Origin: Atherix ibis
Taxonomy: Eukaryota; Arthropoda; Insecta; Diptera; Athericidae
NCBI GenBank assembly: GCA_958298945.1
Contig: OY282605.1
Coordinates: forward strand, 9,199,811 to 9,263,810
DNA: 64,000 nucleotides
Direction of reading: 5' to 3'
This document shows, in pieces, positions 48,195-60,444 of this stretch (position 1 is its first letter; every line of letters starts with the position of its first letter). The notes under the pieces were generated by a model that saw nothing but the letters and a program-made list of their open reading frames with translations, did not search any database and was not told where the DNA came from. A program made the position numbers and the translations under genes.

Positions 48195-48690
48195 GAGCAA
48201 CCCTTCTTAAGGTTCAAAGACTGGCGAGTTTGGATATTACAGCTGCTCTGAGAACGTGCTCCACGATGACTCTTAACGCTCTTTTAGACCTGCTACCTTA
48301 GCACTTAGGACATTCCAAAAACCTTTAAACCATGTGACCTTATTCAAATCAGTCCTTCAAAGTGGTTCTTACGAAGCCTTCATCTTGGACAAAAGGGGCT
48401 CTCGTCTTTTACCCAGACGGATCTACATTATGTCCAGCAACCAAGCTGCATTGAAAGCTCTTATCTCATCGGATTTGACATATCCTCATTGTTCTAAATC
48501 ACCTGGTTAGACACAGCAATTTAATTTTGATATGGCTGCCAAAAGAGAAGCAAATACTCCGTTCATAGGACCAGAACCATTCTGTGGCAATCCAAAGAGC
48601 CACCTGGCGTCCATTATTTAGAGCTGGAAATGCTCACACTGAAATAATTCTCCAGACATGAATCACTCTAAAAAATTCATCGCCTTTTTT
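48195..48690 (+). pseudogene. LINE ORF2 C-terminal remnant with RNase H
   Basis: The first part reads RLASLDITAALRTCSTMTLN and ALLDLLP (48218-48300), matching the post-RT RLACLGITGAMRTTPTAALE block of I/R1/Loa-type LINEs. Then RIYIMSSNQAALKALIS (48419-48470) matches the RNase H block (D)SQAALKAL, with the catalytic Asp changed to Asn. FIGPEPFCG (48561-48588), followed by NPKSHLAS, matches the end of that domain in insect elements. An antisense-like loss removed the VPGHSGIxGNExAD segment, leaving only a FDMAAKREANTP trace. Several stops and frame changes. Not related to the R1-like copy at 51 kb, which lacks RNase H. Confidence 0.85.
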
Positions 48691-48699
48691 AAAAACAGG

Positions 48700-51034
48700 G
48701 CGTTAGAGATCCAAAAATTATTACTATTATATGAATTAGGATTACTAATCTGCAGATGGCAGTGTAATCCATTTTAACAAAAATGGTAGAAAATGGTGAA
48801 AAGTTACGTGACATTTCGCTAAATTATTTATTAAGCACAAATCAAATTATTTATACAAAAAATGGAAAGAAAATCAATTAAAACAATAAAATGTTCATGA
48901 AACGAATTTTTTTTTTGCTTTCAACAAAACTCAATAGATGGCGTTACAAAATAAGGATGCTTTTTTTCCTTTCTGCGTATTCTAAACTCCAAGACCTTCC
49001 TTAATACAGCTAATTATCACTAAAAAAATCTTAAAATACATAAATTAAAAATTTTAAAAACTTAAATACTTAAATTAAAAAATGACAATTTTGTTCTAAC
49101 AACAATAAAAAACATAAAAAATACACACAAAAAAAATTATGCAATATCACAATCCTAATAAATTTATACGTTTTAATAAAAACTTTTAACTCCTCAAACA
49201 AATGCGCACTAAAATATAAAAAAAAAAAGGAATTTCTAATGAAATTTTTTGACAGTCAATTTGTTAAGCATCCCACGTTTTGACGGTTTCGTTTTGTAAG
49301 CCACTGTAAATCAAGTTTGACAGCAGATCGCATCGTAATGCGATTATGCCCATTGAACCTCGAACCTTTTTTGGCGGTTTCCATGATCTTTATCGAATTT
49401 TATTCCGCATTTTTTATTTTGCAATTTATCGATTAAAAATATTTTCAAAAAATTTTATTTTATAAATTATAAATCGTAGTTATAAGTTTAAAATTTCCAA
49501 TTTGTTTAGTGATTGTTTATTATTTTCTCTATGACATTATGCAATTTATCATGGAAGATTTAAAAACTATTAGCCAAAAAAAACCCCAAAAAATAACAAT
49601 AAATTCAAAAGCGTTAAGTTGAAGAGGTAAAAAAATTATAAATTACAAAAGAAAAAATTTAATTTCATCGAACAAAATTGGGAAGGCAATTTATGCAGTT
49701 TTTCTTCACCTAAAATAATATTGAAAATAAATATAAACAAATAACAAACGGCGAAATATTTTAACTAAAAAGTTTTTTTATTTATGCAATATTTATTTTT
49801 TTAATAAAATTTTTTATATCATAAGGAAAAAAATTGATAATATTTACTCTTGAACTGTTGAAAAAATGCTTGTTTCTTCTCCGTTCATCGTCTTTAACGA
49901 AACAACAATCCTTATTATAAATTTGATAATTTATCTAGTATCTAAAATTACTAAAAATTTCTTTTCTTCTCCAAAATTATCATAATTGGCAATGAATAGT
50001 TTTATATTGATGATTTTATTTAGTAAGTTTTACTGGAATATTCAAAATCTTAAAAAAACTTACCGCCTTTAACGAAACATTTAATTTTTTAAGCTTCAAT
50101 TAATTTCTAACAAAACATTTCAATTAATCAAAAGCTAATTCGTATTGGACTTAAATATTTATCATGAAAAGAAATCTGCAAAATCTTATTGGCTGTATTT
50201 TTTTATTATTGTAAAGTAAACTAATTAATAACCAAAAAAAAAATATTATAAAGTAAAATGGCTGCGATATTTTTAGTAGCAAGACTGAATTTATTTTAAA
50301 TCAGTCGCCATGCAAATTTCGATTAGCTTTAAAAAAATACGAAAAACTAATGGCACTTTTCAATTTATCTATAAATTATTTGTGAACATTTTATTTTTGT
50401 GTTTTTATTTATTTAAATTGCAATAAACATAATTTACCCATAGCACTTAGTCAAAATATATAAGAAACGATCAAATAAATGAAAATAATTTAAGTCAAAA
50501 TGTTCATATTAATTTTAGGGAGATTGTTTTTTTTTTTTTTTTTTAATAAAATAAAATAACGTTTAAATAAATCCAATTAATTGTCTGTTATTAATTTACT
50601 TTAAAAAAAGAAGAAAAAGACACATTGTTTTTGTGCCTCATTTACGATGATTTAATGATGCGCGTGTCGCCATTTTTACTTAAAATCAAAATGGCGACGT
50701 TAACAAACCATAACTTAAATTTAGTAAAAAATATAAGGAAAAAAAATAATTTTTTATAAACATTTATTAGTTTTGTAATGGATAACAATTTAAGCGAGAA
50801 AAAAATATGATAAACAGTTTTGGAAATTTTTTGAGGTTATGCCACTCAGTTAAGAGGTTAGATATTATGATAACTTTGGAGAAAAAACTGCTCCTTATAG
50901 TAATTATGAATAAGAAAATTTTATTGTTGCAAAAAAAATCTACTGTATAATAAATGATTATAAAATTTGGCTCTCAGAAATAAACGTTAATAAATAAAAC
51001 TCAGTAAATTTTAATATTGCTTGGATTTTACCAT
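48700..51034. other. A/T-rich spacer
   Basis: No gene recognised. AGATGGC sites lie at 48754 and 48936. AAAATGGC(T/G)-type sites with nearby CGCCAT occur at 50254-50312 and 50665-50700, echoing the 2-6 kb array motif. A T-tract of 20 or so bases lies near 50527. Confidence 0.5.
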
Positions 51035-51130
51035 TGTGCAATGGTGGCCATGAAGCTTTTAACAGGACTCGATCCTTTTGAGGGTTTTTTTCTATAGTCC
51101 AAAGTTTCAAAATCAATCTTTTGCATAAAC
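51035..51130 (-). pseudogene. Tail scrap of family A transposase
   Basis: AGGACTCGATCCTTTTGAGG near 51063-51082 matches the antisense tail of copy 3 (GGAATCGATCCTTTTGAGG near 19393). The preceding GTGGCCATGAAG is the antisense of the RGGHF block. Only the last ~30 codons remain, directly abutting the 5' end of the R1-like LINE, which may therefore have inserted into it. Confidence 0.6.
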
Positions 51131-51204
51131 TGTAGTCAGATGTGTTGAAACGAGAGCATTCCTTAGATGGAAATCTAGCCCAATGGTACCTGCAATGGCA
51201 TTGA

Positions 51205-51396
51205 CCATTCTAAGCGGTGCCTGAGATGCTTAGAGGATCTAAGGAATATTTTCATTTCGTTGTTAAAGGGTATTCTAAGGATCTCTGTTGTCGTCTCTGT
51301 GAAGACAGAAATACTAAGACTATAAGTCATGGTACAGGAAAAAGTAGATGCCCGGTATTTTTTAGGGTCCTCGGGGTAAACGGGAATAGGAAATGA
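51205..51396 (+). pseudogene. R1-like ORF1 (Gag-like) zinc-knuckle end
   Basis: HSKRCLRCLED (from ~51207) is the first zinc knuckle start (CxxC). After a frameshift KDLCCRLCEDRNTKTISHG and TGKSRCPVFFRVL give a second CxxC...H...C array, as at the C-terminus of R1-clade ORF1 proteins, which bind element RNA. The frame ends at TGA 51394-51396. The rest of ORF1 is missing upstream. Confidence 0.75.
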
Positions 51397-52855
51397 AAAT
51401 AATTCAACTCAATCTCAGGCAATGTGGTGAGGTTGCGTAAGATTTCTTGCTACAGAGCATGCGTGAGCTTAATGTAGATGTTGCCATTCTTAGTGAGCAG
51501 TATAAGTCTATAAATGGCAGTACCTGGGTAGCGGATGCCTCAGGACGGGCCGCTATTTGGATAGCTTGCAAGAAGCCCATGTAGGAAAAGTTGCAGGGAC
51601 TGAGAGTGGGTGGCACATACATTTATGCGTGCCACCGCTCACTAAAGGTGTGCTTTGGGAACTTTGACCATATGATTAATCGACAGGTAATAGAGTCATC
51701 CTCTTATTATTGCCGGTGACTTTAATGCCTGGGCCGCCGAGTGGGGAAGCAGGGTGATAAACCGGAGATGGGAGATATTACTTCGGGCCTTCCGCCTTCT
51801 AGGTCTCGTACTTCACGAATAAGTCCCTGTTCGGACCAGGCTCCTCGTGACAGGTCTGCGGACATTATACATATACCAACCAGCAGGTCATTCTGTGGGT
51901 TATCGGAAGGTCTGCCAACAGGCACGGTACATTGCCTACGAGGGTCTATACAGCCGGCCGGAAGGTAAATTGATTCGATCGGGAGGCTTTTCTTACTTCA
52001 ATAGAAGAGGTAACACTCTCCGAGAGCAAGAGTAAACAGCTGATGTCTCACATTGCCAATTTCGGTGATGCCAAGGTGCTCTACAGGTTGACGTACACCT
52101 GTTAAATGGCGGAAGGACGAGGTGGCTGAGCTTAGGAGAAAGTATAAACATGTGAGAAGACTGTGAAAACGTTCAAGGGTCAAGCCTCAATACCGTTCGC
52201 TGTTCGAGCTGTACAAGGCAGCAAAAAGAGAGTTGACACGCACTATCAAGAAGAGCAAACGCCGATGCTGTAGGGAACTGTTCATTTACCCAGGATTAAC
52301 TCCTCTGGGCATGCAGCAAAATCTAGGCCCGAAATTTATTTTTGGAAGTGTTTAATACTTGTCCGAGTGCTGAAGTTTTTCCGCTACTTAAGAAAAGGCA
52401 ACGCTACTACCAATGGGTAGGGAGCCACTTGGAAACTTTGTCTTCTAGACACGGCGGGTAAAATCCTCAAACGCATTCCATGTAATTGATTGGAGGAATT
52501 CACCGATGTCAGAGGGATTTATCTGCAGCCAATTGGGCTTTAGGAGGGCATGCTCCACCTCAGATGCTACGGATTGGGTCTTTGGCAAGGCTCGGAAATA
52601 TACCGAGGGCAAAGGTGGAGAAGAGACTCCATAAAGTACTGTGCTAACATAATCCTTGATGTGAACAATCCCTTCAACTCGGCGAGATGGGATTCTGTCC
52701 TTGACGGCTTCGGCTCAATGGCTGTTGCGGATCACATTACCAGGATAATAGAAGACAACGTAAGTAGTAGAATTCTTTTATACAGGAACGAGAAGACGAT
52801 CACGAGAGGGCTGCCACAGGGCTATTTTCTGGGTATGTTGCTATGGTCGTAGTAG
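51393..52855 (+). pseudogene. R1-like ORF2: endonuclease and RT N-half
   Basis: ATG at 51393 begins MKIIQLNLRQCGEVA, then a stop. It continues MRELNVDVAILSEQYKSING, STWVADASGRAAIWI (endonuclease core, where relatives have LISEPY and the catalytic Glu in SE) and, after frame changes, the GDFNAWAxEWGS block (near 51715-51745). A basic linker reads VKWRKDEVAELRRKY and ELYKAAKRELTRTIKKSKRR. The RT part reads ANIILDVNNPFNSARWDSVL (52648-52705, block A Asp present) and TRGLPQGYFLGMLLW (52803-52850), then stops. The following YADD block is absent, so this enzyme could not polymerise. Many stops elsewhere. Confidence 0.85.
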
Positions 52856-52929
52856 TAAAATGTGTGGAAGAGATAGAACAGACCTGTTGCTTCAGTTCGA
52901 AGTTGGCTCCTAGAAACTGGTCTTAGTTA

Positions 52930-53640
52930 TTGGCGCATATGAGGTGATCTCGGGATCGTCTCTGCTGTACCTAGGGGTGATGATTGATAAGAGGATGATG
53001 GTTTCAGGAACACATATTATGCGTTGGTAGGAAAGCTGCGGGGACAATGATGGCACTGGCGCTTAATGCCAATTCTTGATGGACCTACGCAGACCAGGTA
53101 GGAGTACCCTGTTGGCGACAGTGCTCGGGTTAATCCTGCTGTATGCTACGTCAATTTGGGCGGATAGATTGATTGGAGCAATCTACAAACGTGAAGTTGT
53201 CTCAGGCTATCGTAGGAGCGCATTGAGCGTGGCCTACGCTCTCCGAACAGTTTTATACGAGGCCATTTATATTGTGGTCGGAATGACACCGATCGAAATA
53301 TTGATAGATGAACGGTAGAGGCTGTACCGCCGGAGAGGTCGGTGTGACGCTTTGGCGCGATCTGGGGCTCGTACGAAGGAAATAAATGAGTCCACGAGGA
53401 GGTGGTAAACTCGTTGGGCGGTGGATTCTAGCCAAATGTGTCATTGTTGTGATGGGGTGGTGGAAAGAGCAGAGCACGTTTTCTTTTGCTGCACCCCATT
53501 CAATGCGGAAAGAGAAGAGGCACAGGAGAGCGCTGGCAGATCGGTTATACCAAAGAATGTCGTCACTATCAGAGTAGTGACTTCGATCAATCCCTGCCCA
53601 ACGAAGTGAAACCTGACGACGGTTCTGTGAGGAAATATAG
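52930..53640 (+). pseudogene. R1-like ORF2 C-terminal region
   Basis: LLYLGVMIDKRM (52963-52998) is the post-catalytic YLGVxID block. The open frame at 53076-53318 reads LLATVLGLILLYATSIWADR, VVSGYRRSALSVAYALRTV and VVGMTPIEILIDER, matching R1-clade LLYAAPIWA..., YRRSALRV and AGMxPIDIL. A frame change leads to RRLYRRRGRC-like sequence, and then CHCCDGVVERAEHVFFCC (53434-53490), the C-terminal zinc finger (C.WC...EDAEHVxFxC). Only short breaks occur, so this half is the best preserved. Confidence 0.88.
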
Positions 53641-53845
53641 GGATGTGACCAAGTAAGCTGGTTTTGGTGGTTAAGAGTCTCACAATTTGTACGATTTTCA
53701 ACTTACTATAAAAAAAATGGTTTCTTCACTAAGCGTAAGCCCATTAAATAAAAACAATACTAAAGGCTATATTTATTCGTGCCCGCTTAAAGAATGAGGC
53801 ACCACCTGGTAGTGTCAGAATAAACTTGTAGCTACGCTGATACGT

Positions 53846-53884
53846 GAAGCCACAGTCAGGTCAACTTGAACTAACTGTGGCTTC
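53846..53884. other. 11 bp stem hairpin downstream of R1-like ORF2
   Basis: GAAGCCACAGT (53846-53856) and ACTGTGGCTTC (53874-53884) are perfect reverse complements with a 17-base loop. It lies in the 3' region of the R1-like LINE, where these elements carry structured sequence recognised by their RT. That role here is inference. Confidence 0.6.
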
Positions 53885-53900
53885 TTTTGTGGCCGTTGTG

Positions 53901-56030
53901 GTGCAGCCTTCTTGAGCCAATTGAATTTTGTATGGAAACATTCGCAGATCAAGTTTCAAAATGCGTCGTAGTGACTATATTTTCTTTGTGTTGTAACAAT
54001 AGATCGTCCAGAAGAAAAATAAAATTCAACAATTTTGACACTTTCTTGCAATGACTATGAAGGTAATTATAAAATTTTTTATAATCTGCAAAAATAAAAA
54101 TAAAAAAAAATTCAAAAATAAAAAATTTATAGGCATTTGAAATCAGTAAGTCCAAATTGGCCAACACCTGTATATTCTGAGTTCTTTTGTTTCTTTCTAA
54201 AACGGTTATAACTAAAAACAAAATTCATTAACAAAACAATTTATTGTTTTTGCTATTTTAAAAGAAGATAATTTTTCTCAATATTTACTTTTTCTTATCT
54301 TATAAAAATATTCAATTCTGCGAATGCAAAAAAAAGAAGAAAAAAATAATAATAAAATTATTCTATTTATACGAAAAACAGTTACCACATCCCCATTTGA
54401 AAATATATATTTTATTCAATTTTAAAATGAACAGAAATAAATAATAAATAGAAATTGGCAAAAACAGAACAAAAATTATCTGCTGTCTGCCAAATTGTTT
54501 ATCTTTTTGGCTGGTCATGATGCTATTTTGTGATTACCCGGAATTTACCAAAAATAACAAAACTTTTCAAATTGTTCATTTTTTTTATTTGTGATTAAAT
54601 TTTGAGATTTTTTTCCTTTTTCGAGTGCAAAAAAAAACAATTTTTTTTTATTAGACTATGAGTTTTAAAAAATATTAAATTAACGAAAATATTTACATTT
54701 TGTTAGAGTTTTTTTTATCAATTGAATAATCATAGAAAATGTTGAGGGAAAAAAAACGAAATTGTTTGTAGACAAACTAAACCAAATCGAAAAGGTGCAA
54801 AGTACTGTCGACATTTGTGATATCTCTTCTTGGTTGCTTGTTTGTAATTTCAAAGTTCAATAACGTTGAACGCACGATTTATTAGCACTTTTCCATACGA
54901 ACGCAGACAGAAGAATTCCATCAACGGAAATGAATGAACAAATCAGCTTTATTTGAGTTGGACTCCTTCTTGAATGTGGCTAGTAAAAAAAAAATGCAGA
55001 TTGTTCGTGATCTTTATTCCAATAGTAATTTTGTTTGTGTGAGGCTAAAATGAATAAATTGCAATTACTTTGAGTCTACTTCGAAGACATTCACAACCGA
55101 AACAGATCTTATGACTATATGAGTACATTCGTTTGTGACTTCAATTATTCACGATCGCCGAACTTTTTAGTCCAATGTACGTTGAGGTTTGGATAACGTG
55201 GCAGTAATGCTTCTCTTCCCCCATTCAAGATTAAACATTGCCAATTCGACTGTTTTTGTGTGGACAGTAAGATCAATCGTAAAATGCACTCAACCCACGT
55301 AACCGATGCAATCAAATCATGGCACCGGAAATCGTTCATCAGAGATAGGGAAAGAGAGTTAGAGAGAAGAAACTAACCTCAAATCAACCATCTATTAATT
55401 TATGCCATGTGACTTACTCAGAACATGAATTCGTACAGAGTAGAATATATTAATTCACGTGATAACTTGATTATTAATTAATTGCATGCTAATTTACAGA
55501 ATTTTTTATTTTTTGTTTTTAATGGCATTAATATATCGAACTGCGATTTTTCTTAAAAGTCCGCTTATTCTTCTTTTAGTTTATCATAATTTTAAGGGCA
55601 GTAAAATTTTAATTTTACTGTAAGTATCTCAGTTAAAATTAGACTGTTAGTAAAAATTTCAACAACAAAAAAACCAGTTTAAATTTGTTTTTCATAGATG
55701 GCGCTGTATGGTTGCATGAAAAACATTTAAAATTTTTAGTCATAATCACAGATTCGAAAGAGAATATATCTGGTGGAATTAAGAAAACCATAATTAGGTT
55801 TTTTATAAAATATATAAAAAGTATTTAGGACGTGATCTAATGGTTACGTTGTACCGCCATCTGTGTGATAAGAAACTTTCTTCATTGTCAGTTCAGCGGA
55901 TCTTGGTAAAAGTGTAATTTTTAATGCAGTGAAATCACATTTAAAGATGATAAATTCTTGGGATTATTAAAATAAATCAGAAGTGATTCAATAAGAGTAG
56001 ATAAGGAACTACCCACTTTGTTGTTCTGAA
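53901..56030. other. Spacer with a more balanced patch
   Basis: Mostly A/T rich. 55060-55380 is more balanced and has a 64-codon minus frame (55145-55339) without known motif. AGATGGCG-type sites lie at 55696-55703 and 55855-55862. No element recognised. Confidence 0.45.
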
Positions 56031-56034
56031 AGTA

Positions 56035-56530
56035 TAGCCTTGTAATTTGATAGCTGCAGAAAACATCATAAATGAGGCTTTGAACATGAACAAGTGATTA
56101 TGAAGAAGCTATTGTATCGATGAAAAGTGACTGTTTGGTGTGAATTTTGATCTAAAGGTTGCGTTGACTTATATTTATTTGAAAATGAAGAATTTTGTGC
56201 ACTATTACCATATGATAATTTTTTTTTGATCTGAACTTTAACATTTTACTTTATACTATATCTAGTTTCCACAAGATAGCACCACAAGTCACACAAATTT
56301 TGTCTTTATTGTTTGAAAAGTTGTCAGGATTTTTCTTTCCAAGAAGGTACGATTTAACGGCGTTGGATTTTTTCTTGTAGAAATATGCACAAAATCGTAT
56401 TTATACAAATAATCTTTTAACTTGGACATATTTAATAACCAAGATCTCGAAATATGAGAAAAAGTCATCATAAATTTCATTATTCAAAAGGATCGAATTC
56501 TACAAGAAGTCTTCTGGCGGTTCTATATTT
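56035..56530 (+). pseudogene. Transposase remnant (family A, copy 5)
   Basis: The starting trace AATGAGGCTTTGAACATGAA, read with TSDYEEAIVSMKSDCLV (56070-56150), matches the ENPxVIxEKPxHPxxVTVW region in decayed form. Then HKIAPQVTQI (56270-56300) marks the second-Asp block, RYDLTALDFFL (56345-56378) the third-Asp block with its Asp kept, and ISKYEKKSS...RIEFYKKSSGG (56440-56525) the tail. Stops throughout. Confidence 0.78.
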
Positions 56531-58900
56531 TTTAGCAGTAGAAATGGCAAGATTTAGGCAATATAATTAATTATAATATTTATTAAAAAACTGAATTAAA
56601 ATTCATCTTTGTTTAACTTAATTTTCCGAAGCACAAATTGAATAATTTTATAGTATCAGTTCATACCCAAAATACTAGATGGCATTATGCTCTTTAAGTT
56701 GATTCCCCTCCCGTAATTGAACCCTTACCTAAAGGATGTAAAAGTTATTAATATAACGGAAACGCCCAAAATTAGTTGATTTGAATTAGACAACAACAAA
56801 AAAAGAGAGGAAAACAAAAATGAACATTTTTTCTTTCTTAAATTGTATTTAAAAATAAATAAAAAATATTTGCATATCAATAAAAATCAACATTTAAAAT
56901 ATTGAATAGACTATTAATAATATATTCTTGTTTATGTGAAATAATCACTTAATCGCCATTTACAGTTAGAAATCGATAAAAATTACGAATTACCCATAAC
57001 CGCCACTACATACAGAGAATTGTGTTGTAGATGGCGTTAGTGTCAGTAAATAAGTAAAAGATGATATAATATGAAAGAGTTGAAAGAATCGATTAAATTA
57101 TTAAATGAATTTTGTACAATAAAGTAAGGGGGAGGCAGAGAGGTAGGAATATTGACACAAACCTAATCCGAACTTGTCGAGCGCTTAACAATGCAATGAG
57201 GGAAGGTGATTGTGAACTGAACCGTAAAAAGCAGTCGGCTTAAAATAACAAATAAAATATCAAATTTATTGAATATTTCGACGATAGTATCGTCTGTTTA
57301 CAGCATGATTACCTGTTCTTGTGCATTGAATAGCAGCTTAAAGTGCAATTTCGTGAACAATTTGCAACAATGTTGCAGGTGCTAATGATTATTGCTCCCC
57401 AAGCAACTAACTGACTATGCACGAATGGTGGTGGTACGTTTTTATCCTCACCACATTTTGTGGTCTATGCGTATTCGCAGCAAATTTATAATAAAGAAAA
57501 AATGCTAAGACTACAGCTTGTATACCAAGTGCATTAATGCAGATTTGCACTTTGTATGAGTAAAAATATGTTTGTTTGTTGTTTTTACTTTTTGGTTAGA
57601 ATTGCATGCTAACAAATGCAAAAAGGGACACAAAAAGCTAAAACACCAGACGCGGCATAATCATCGTTTGTGGCACACATGTCGCGCGTCATTACTAACT
57701 TCTCTGACGTGGCCAATCATTTTCTTGCTATTGTGAATTGCTTGGATACGCATACACATACAGGGGTTATTTGCAATTTTTTGCCTTCTTCTTTTTTTTG
57801 TCATGTTTATTAATTGGCAAAATAAATAATCTTTGCCGATTCGAAGTGGATTCTCATTCATTCGTTTTGTGGCAATTGATTTTTTTTATATTGTAAAAAG
57901 TTATTGTATAAGACACAACTCGTTGAGGAGGCCGTTTGACGACATTTTATTAGCTATGTGAGGTTATGTCATCTTTGATCACATTTCGTAGAAGAAAAAA
58001 AACGAATTTCCTTACAATTTTCACAGATGGCGTTCATTTTTTATTTGATTTTTTCAAACAAAAACTATTTCTTCAATCATGCTTATAACTAAAAATTGTG
58101 TGAAAATTTTTTCAAAATTAACTGGGGCCGTTTTAATTGAACAAAATCCTTTAATTTGGCATTCTCATTCAGTTAAAAATAGAATATTTTTCTCTGTATA
58201 AGAAAATACAAAGAATAAACTTAAACTATTTCAATATTTTATAAGTTAAAATAATATACACCGTTGTATCGACCCTCTTCCCCCCCCCACCCCCTCACCA
58301 AACACTATAAAAAATTCATGGAAGTTTCACGTTCTAAAGCACCTGTTGTGGTTAAAATGGGAAAAAATGAAAATCTTTTTTTTCCCCTTCAATTCTTTCT
58401 AAATTAAGCATACCTATTGCCTTTCACATGATCTTAAATTATTATTTTTTCTTAAAAATATTATGTATGGTAAAATGGAGAAGAAAAAAACTTTACTGTT
58501 CAATAATTGATAAACTTTTTTAATTTACCTAAAGTTTTAAGAGAAAAATAAAAATTTTCTTCTTTTTGTTTATAAACTTTTATAGCATTTTAGGGGTTGT
58601 CAAATATAATAGGTTATGTAAAATAACAATTTTCTTTTCAAAATATTTTCAAAACATTTCGGAGTAGAATATTTTTATATTTTTAATTAAAAGATGGCGA
58701 CATATTTTAGATTATATTTTGGTTTTTTCGTGAAAAATGACGAAATTTAATTAAGTTAGTTTAGAAGAATTTTTTTTTCTTCTATAACAACAAGGATGGA
58801 ATTACGCAATTGAAGGCATTTTAAAAGGAAGAGTGATGTTTTGTTATATTCTCTAATAGGAAATCATAGATTACATTAGCAAGGACATGGAAATAACACA
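56531..58900. other. Spacer
   Basis: No gene recognised. 57130-57480 and 57640-57870 are more balanced in composition. The minus frame 57661-57861 (66 codons) has no known motif. AGATGGC sites lie at 56687, 57029, 58025 and 58692. A C-rich run (CCCCCCCCCACCCC) lies near 58277-58292. Confidence 0.45.
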
Positions 58901-59034
58901 ATTAGCAAGGGCGCGGTACGAGCGTGGTTAGCAAAGACACAATATCAATATGGCGGATCATAGAAGAACTGGATATGCAAGGCTATCAAAATATTGAAGG
59001 CATTTTTATATTTTCTATTACAATTTGTAAACAG

Positions 59035-59330
59035 CCTTTACAGCTCCATTTGGAAGTTTGAATTTTTGCGTTTACTTCTGGGGCTCAAACATTTCAACGT
59101 TTTGTGAATGCACTTTTCGTTGATATGGATTTTATATTCTTATGTGATGACGACATATTGATTGCAAGCAGAACTGAAGAGGAACACATCAAACACTTAA
59201 TATTTAAAGCTCCAAATGTACTTTTTTCTGAACATGGTATTCCTCCTTCTAAAGCTAGAATATCAGGAATTATCAATTACCAACTTAATATTAAATTCCT
59301 GCAAAGATTTTTAATAATAATTAATTATTA
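59035..59330 (+). pseudogene. Ty3/gypsy reverse transcriptase fragment
   Basis: A decayed TAPFGSFEF block (59038-59065) is followed, in a shifted frame, by AQTFQRFVNALFVDMDFIFL and CDDDILIASRTEEEH. The latter is the catalytic region, F(V/I)YxDDILIAS in relatives, here with the Asp pair kept within CDDD. HGIPPSKARISGI follows directly, so about 30 codons of the usual sequence are deleted. The piece ends at TGA 59335. Confidence 0.82.
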
Positions 59331-59439
59331 TCATTGATTTTTATCAAACTTAACCTCAAAATTAGTACCATTACATGTGCTAGTGGCACTTTCACGCATT
59401 AAGAAAAGTAAATTTTTGTGGAAAAATCCAAACAACTTC

Positions 59440-59725
59440 TGATTGGCGCCACTTATTTAGCACATCCTAGTTCAGATGCCCAATACGGCACCACTACGGA
59501 TGCATTTAACTCCGCTATTGGTGTAGCATTAAACCAATATGTCAATAATAACCTTCTACAATCTCTTGATTTTTATTCTCGCAAGCTTAAAAAATCGGAA
59601 ATTAATTATTAACGACTCTATCATATATAAAAATTGTAAAGGTTCTGGCTTGAAGGTTGAGAACAGCTTCGTTTTCTAAATCCGAACAAAGTTTACGACC
59701 AATTAGACGCCATTTTCAGAACATT
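59440..59725 (+). pseudogene. Ty3/gypsy RNase H fragment
   Basis: ATYLAHPSSDAQYGTTTDAF, NSAIGVALNQ and LDFYSRKLKKSEINY (59448-59609) match LAHPxPxAPLxLxTDASxxAxGAVLxQ...FFSRKLxxxExxY, with the catalytic TDA retained. After a stop the same domain continues as RFWLEG (59640-59658) and QLDAIF (59700-59717). Decayed and short of key residues downstream. Confidence 0.83.
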
Positions 59726-60444
59726 TCCATGTTTACTTTTTTTTATGTTTAAATAATAATTATGTAAATTAAATAAAGTAAAAATAAAAATAAAATAAAA
59801 AGTTAAAAATAATAAGTAAATGAAAATATAAAAGTTTTTTTTTTAAATTTAAAATAACGGTTTTTTTTATTTTTTTACGCGGTTTTTTTTAACACGGTTT
59901 AAAAATAAGATCATATAGACAAATTCGAAAATAATTTTATAAGAAAATAATAAATTTAATAGAGTGTCCGAAAATTCACGCAAAAAGTAATTTTTTTCGG
60001 GCTGTATGGCATGTGGCACCGTTTTGTTGCAACCACATGTCATCCACATCCATATTTTGAAATTTAGGTGCACTAAAACAGAATTATCATATCGCCATAG
60101 CGAGTAGCATTAACTGTTATTGCCTGACAAGCTGCGTTTTCGAAGAAGAATGGTCCGATGATGCCGTCAACCCAAAATCCGTAACAAACAGTAACGCGCT
60201 GTAGGTGCATTTGTTCCTCAACAATCACTCGTGGATTTTGTGAACCCCAAATAACCAAAACACAAGATGAAACTGAGCCTCATCGCTGAAGATGATTTTG
60301 TTCGAAAAATCCGTATCCAGTTTTGTTGTTCCATAATCCATTCACCTAACTCCATTCGCTGTGCGTAGTCGGTAGGCTTCATTTCTTGAGTCTATTGAAC
60401 TTTGTAAGCTTAAAGATGCAAATCTTTCATGATAATACGCTGTA

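Larger units (their letters stand above)
51190..53900 (+). mobile_element. R1-like non-LTR retrotransposon, 5'-truncated, dead
   Basis: The order is end of ORF1 (51190-51396), ORF2 endonuclease (51393-51800), linker (52080-52290), RT (52340-52855), post-RT region (52930-53330), zinc-finger tail (53430-53500) and a 3' region to about 53900 with a hairpin (53846-53884). By family knowledge this architecture (two overlapping ORFs, AP-like endonuclease, RT, C-terminal CCHC, no RNase H) is that of the R1 clade. I cannot tell whether it is rDNA-specific R1 or a relative with other targets; no 28S sequence is recognisable in the flanks. Many frameshifts and stops, and the catalytic RT block is deleted. 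Confidence 0.85.

Noticed and set aside
51190..53900. R1 element in a 28S rRNA gene
   Set aside because: The coding blocks are R1-like, but the flanks show no rRNA sequence: a transposase tail lies upstream and A/T-rich spacer downstream.
53949..54221. 90-codon minus frame
   Set aside because: Phe/Leu/Lys-rich from A/T-rich DNA, without motif.
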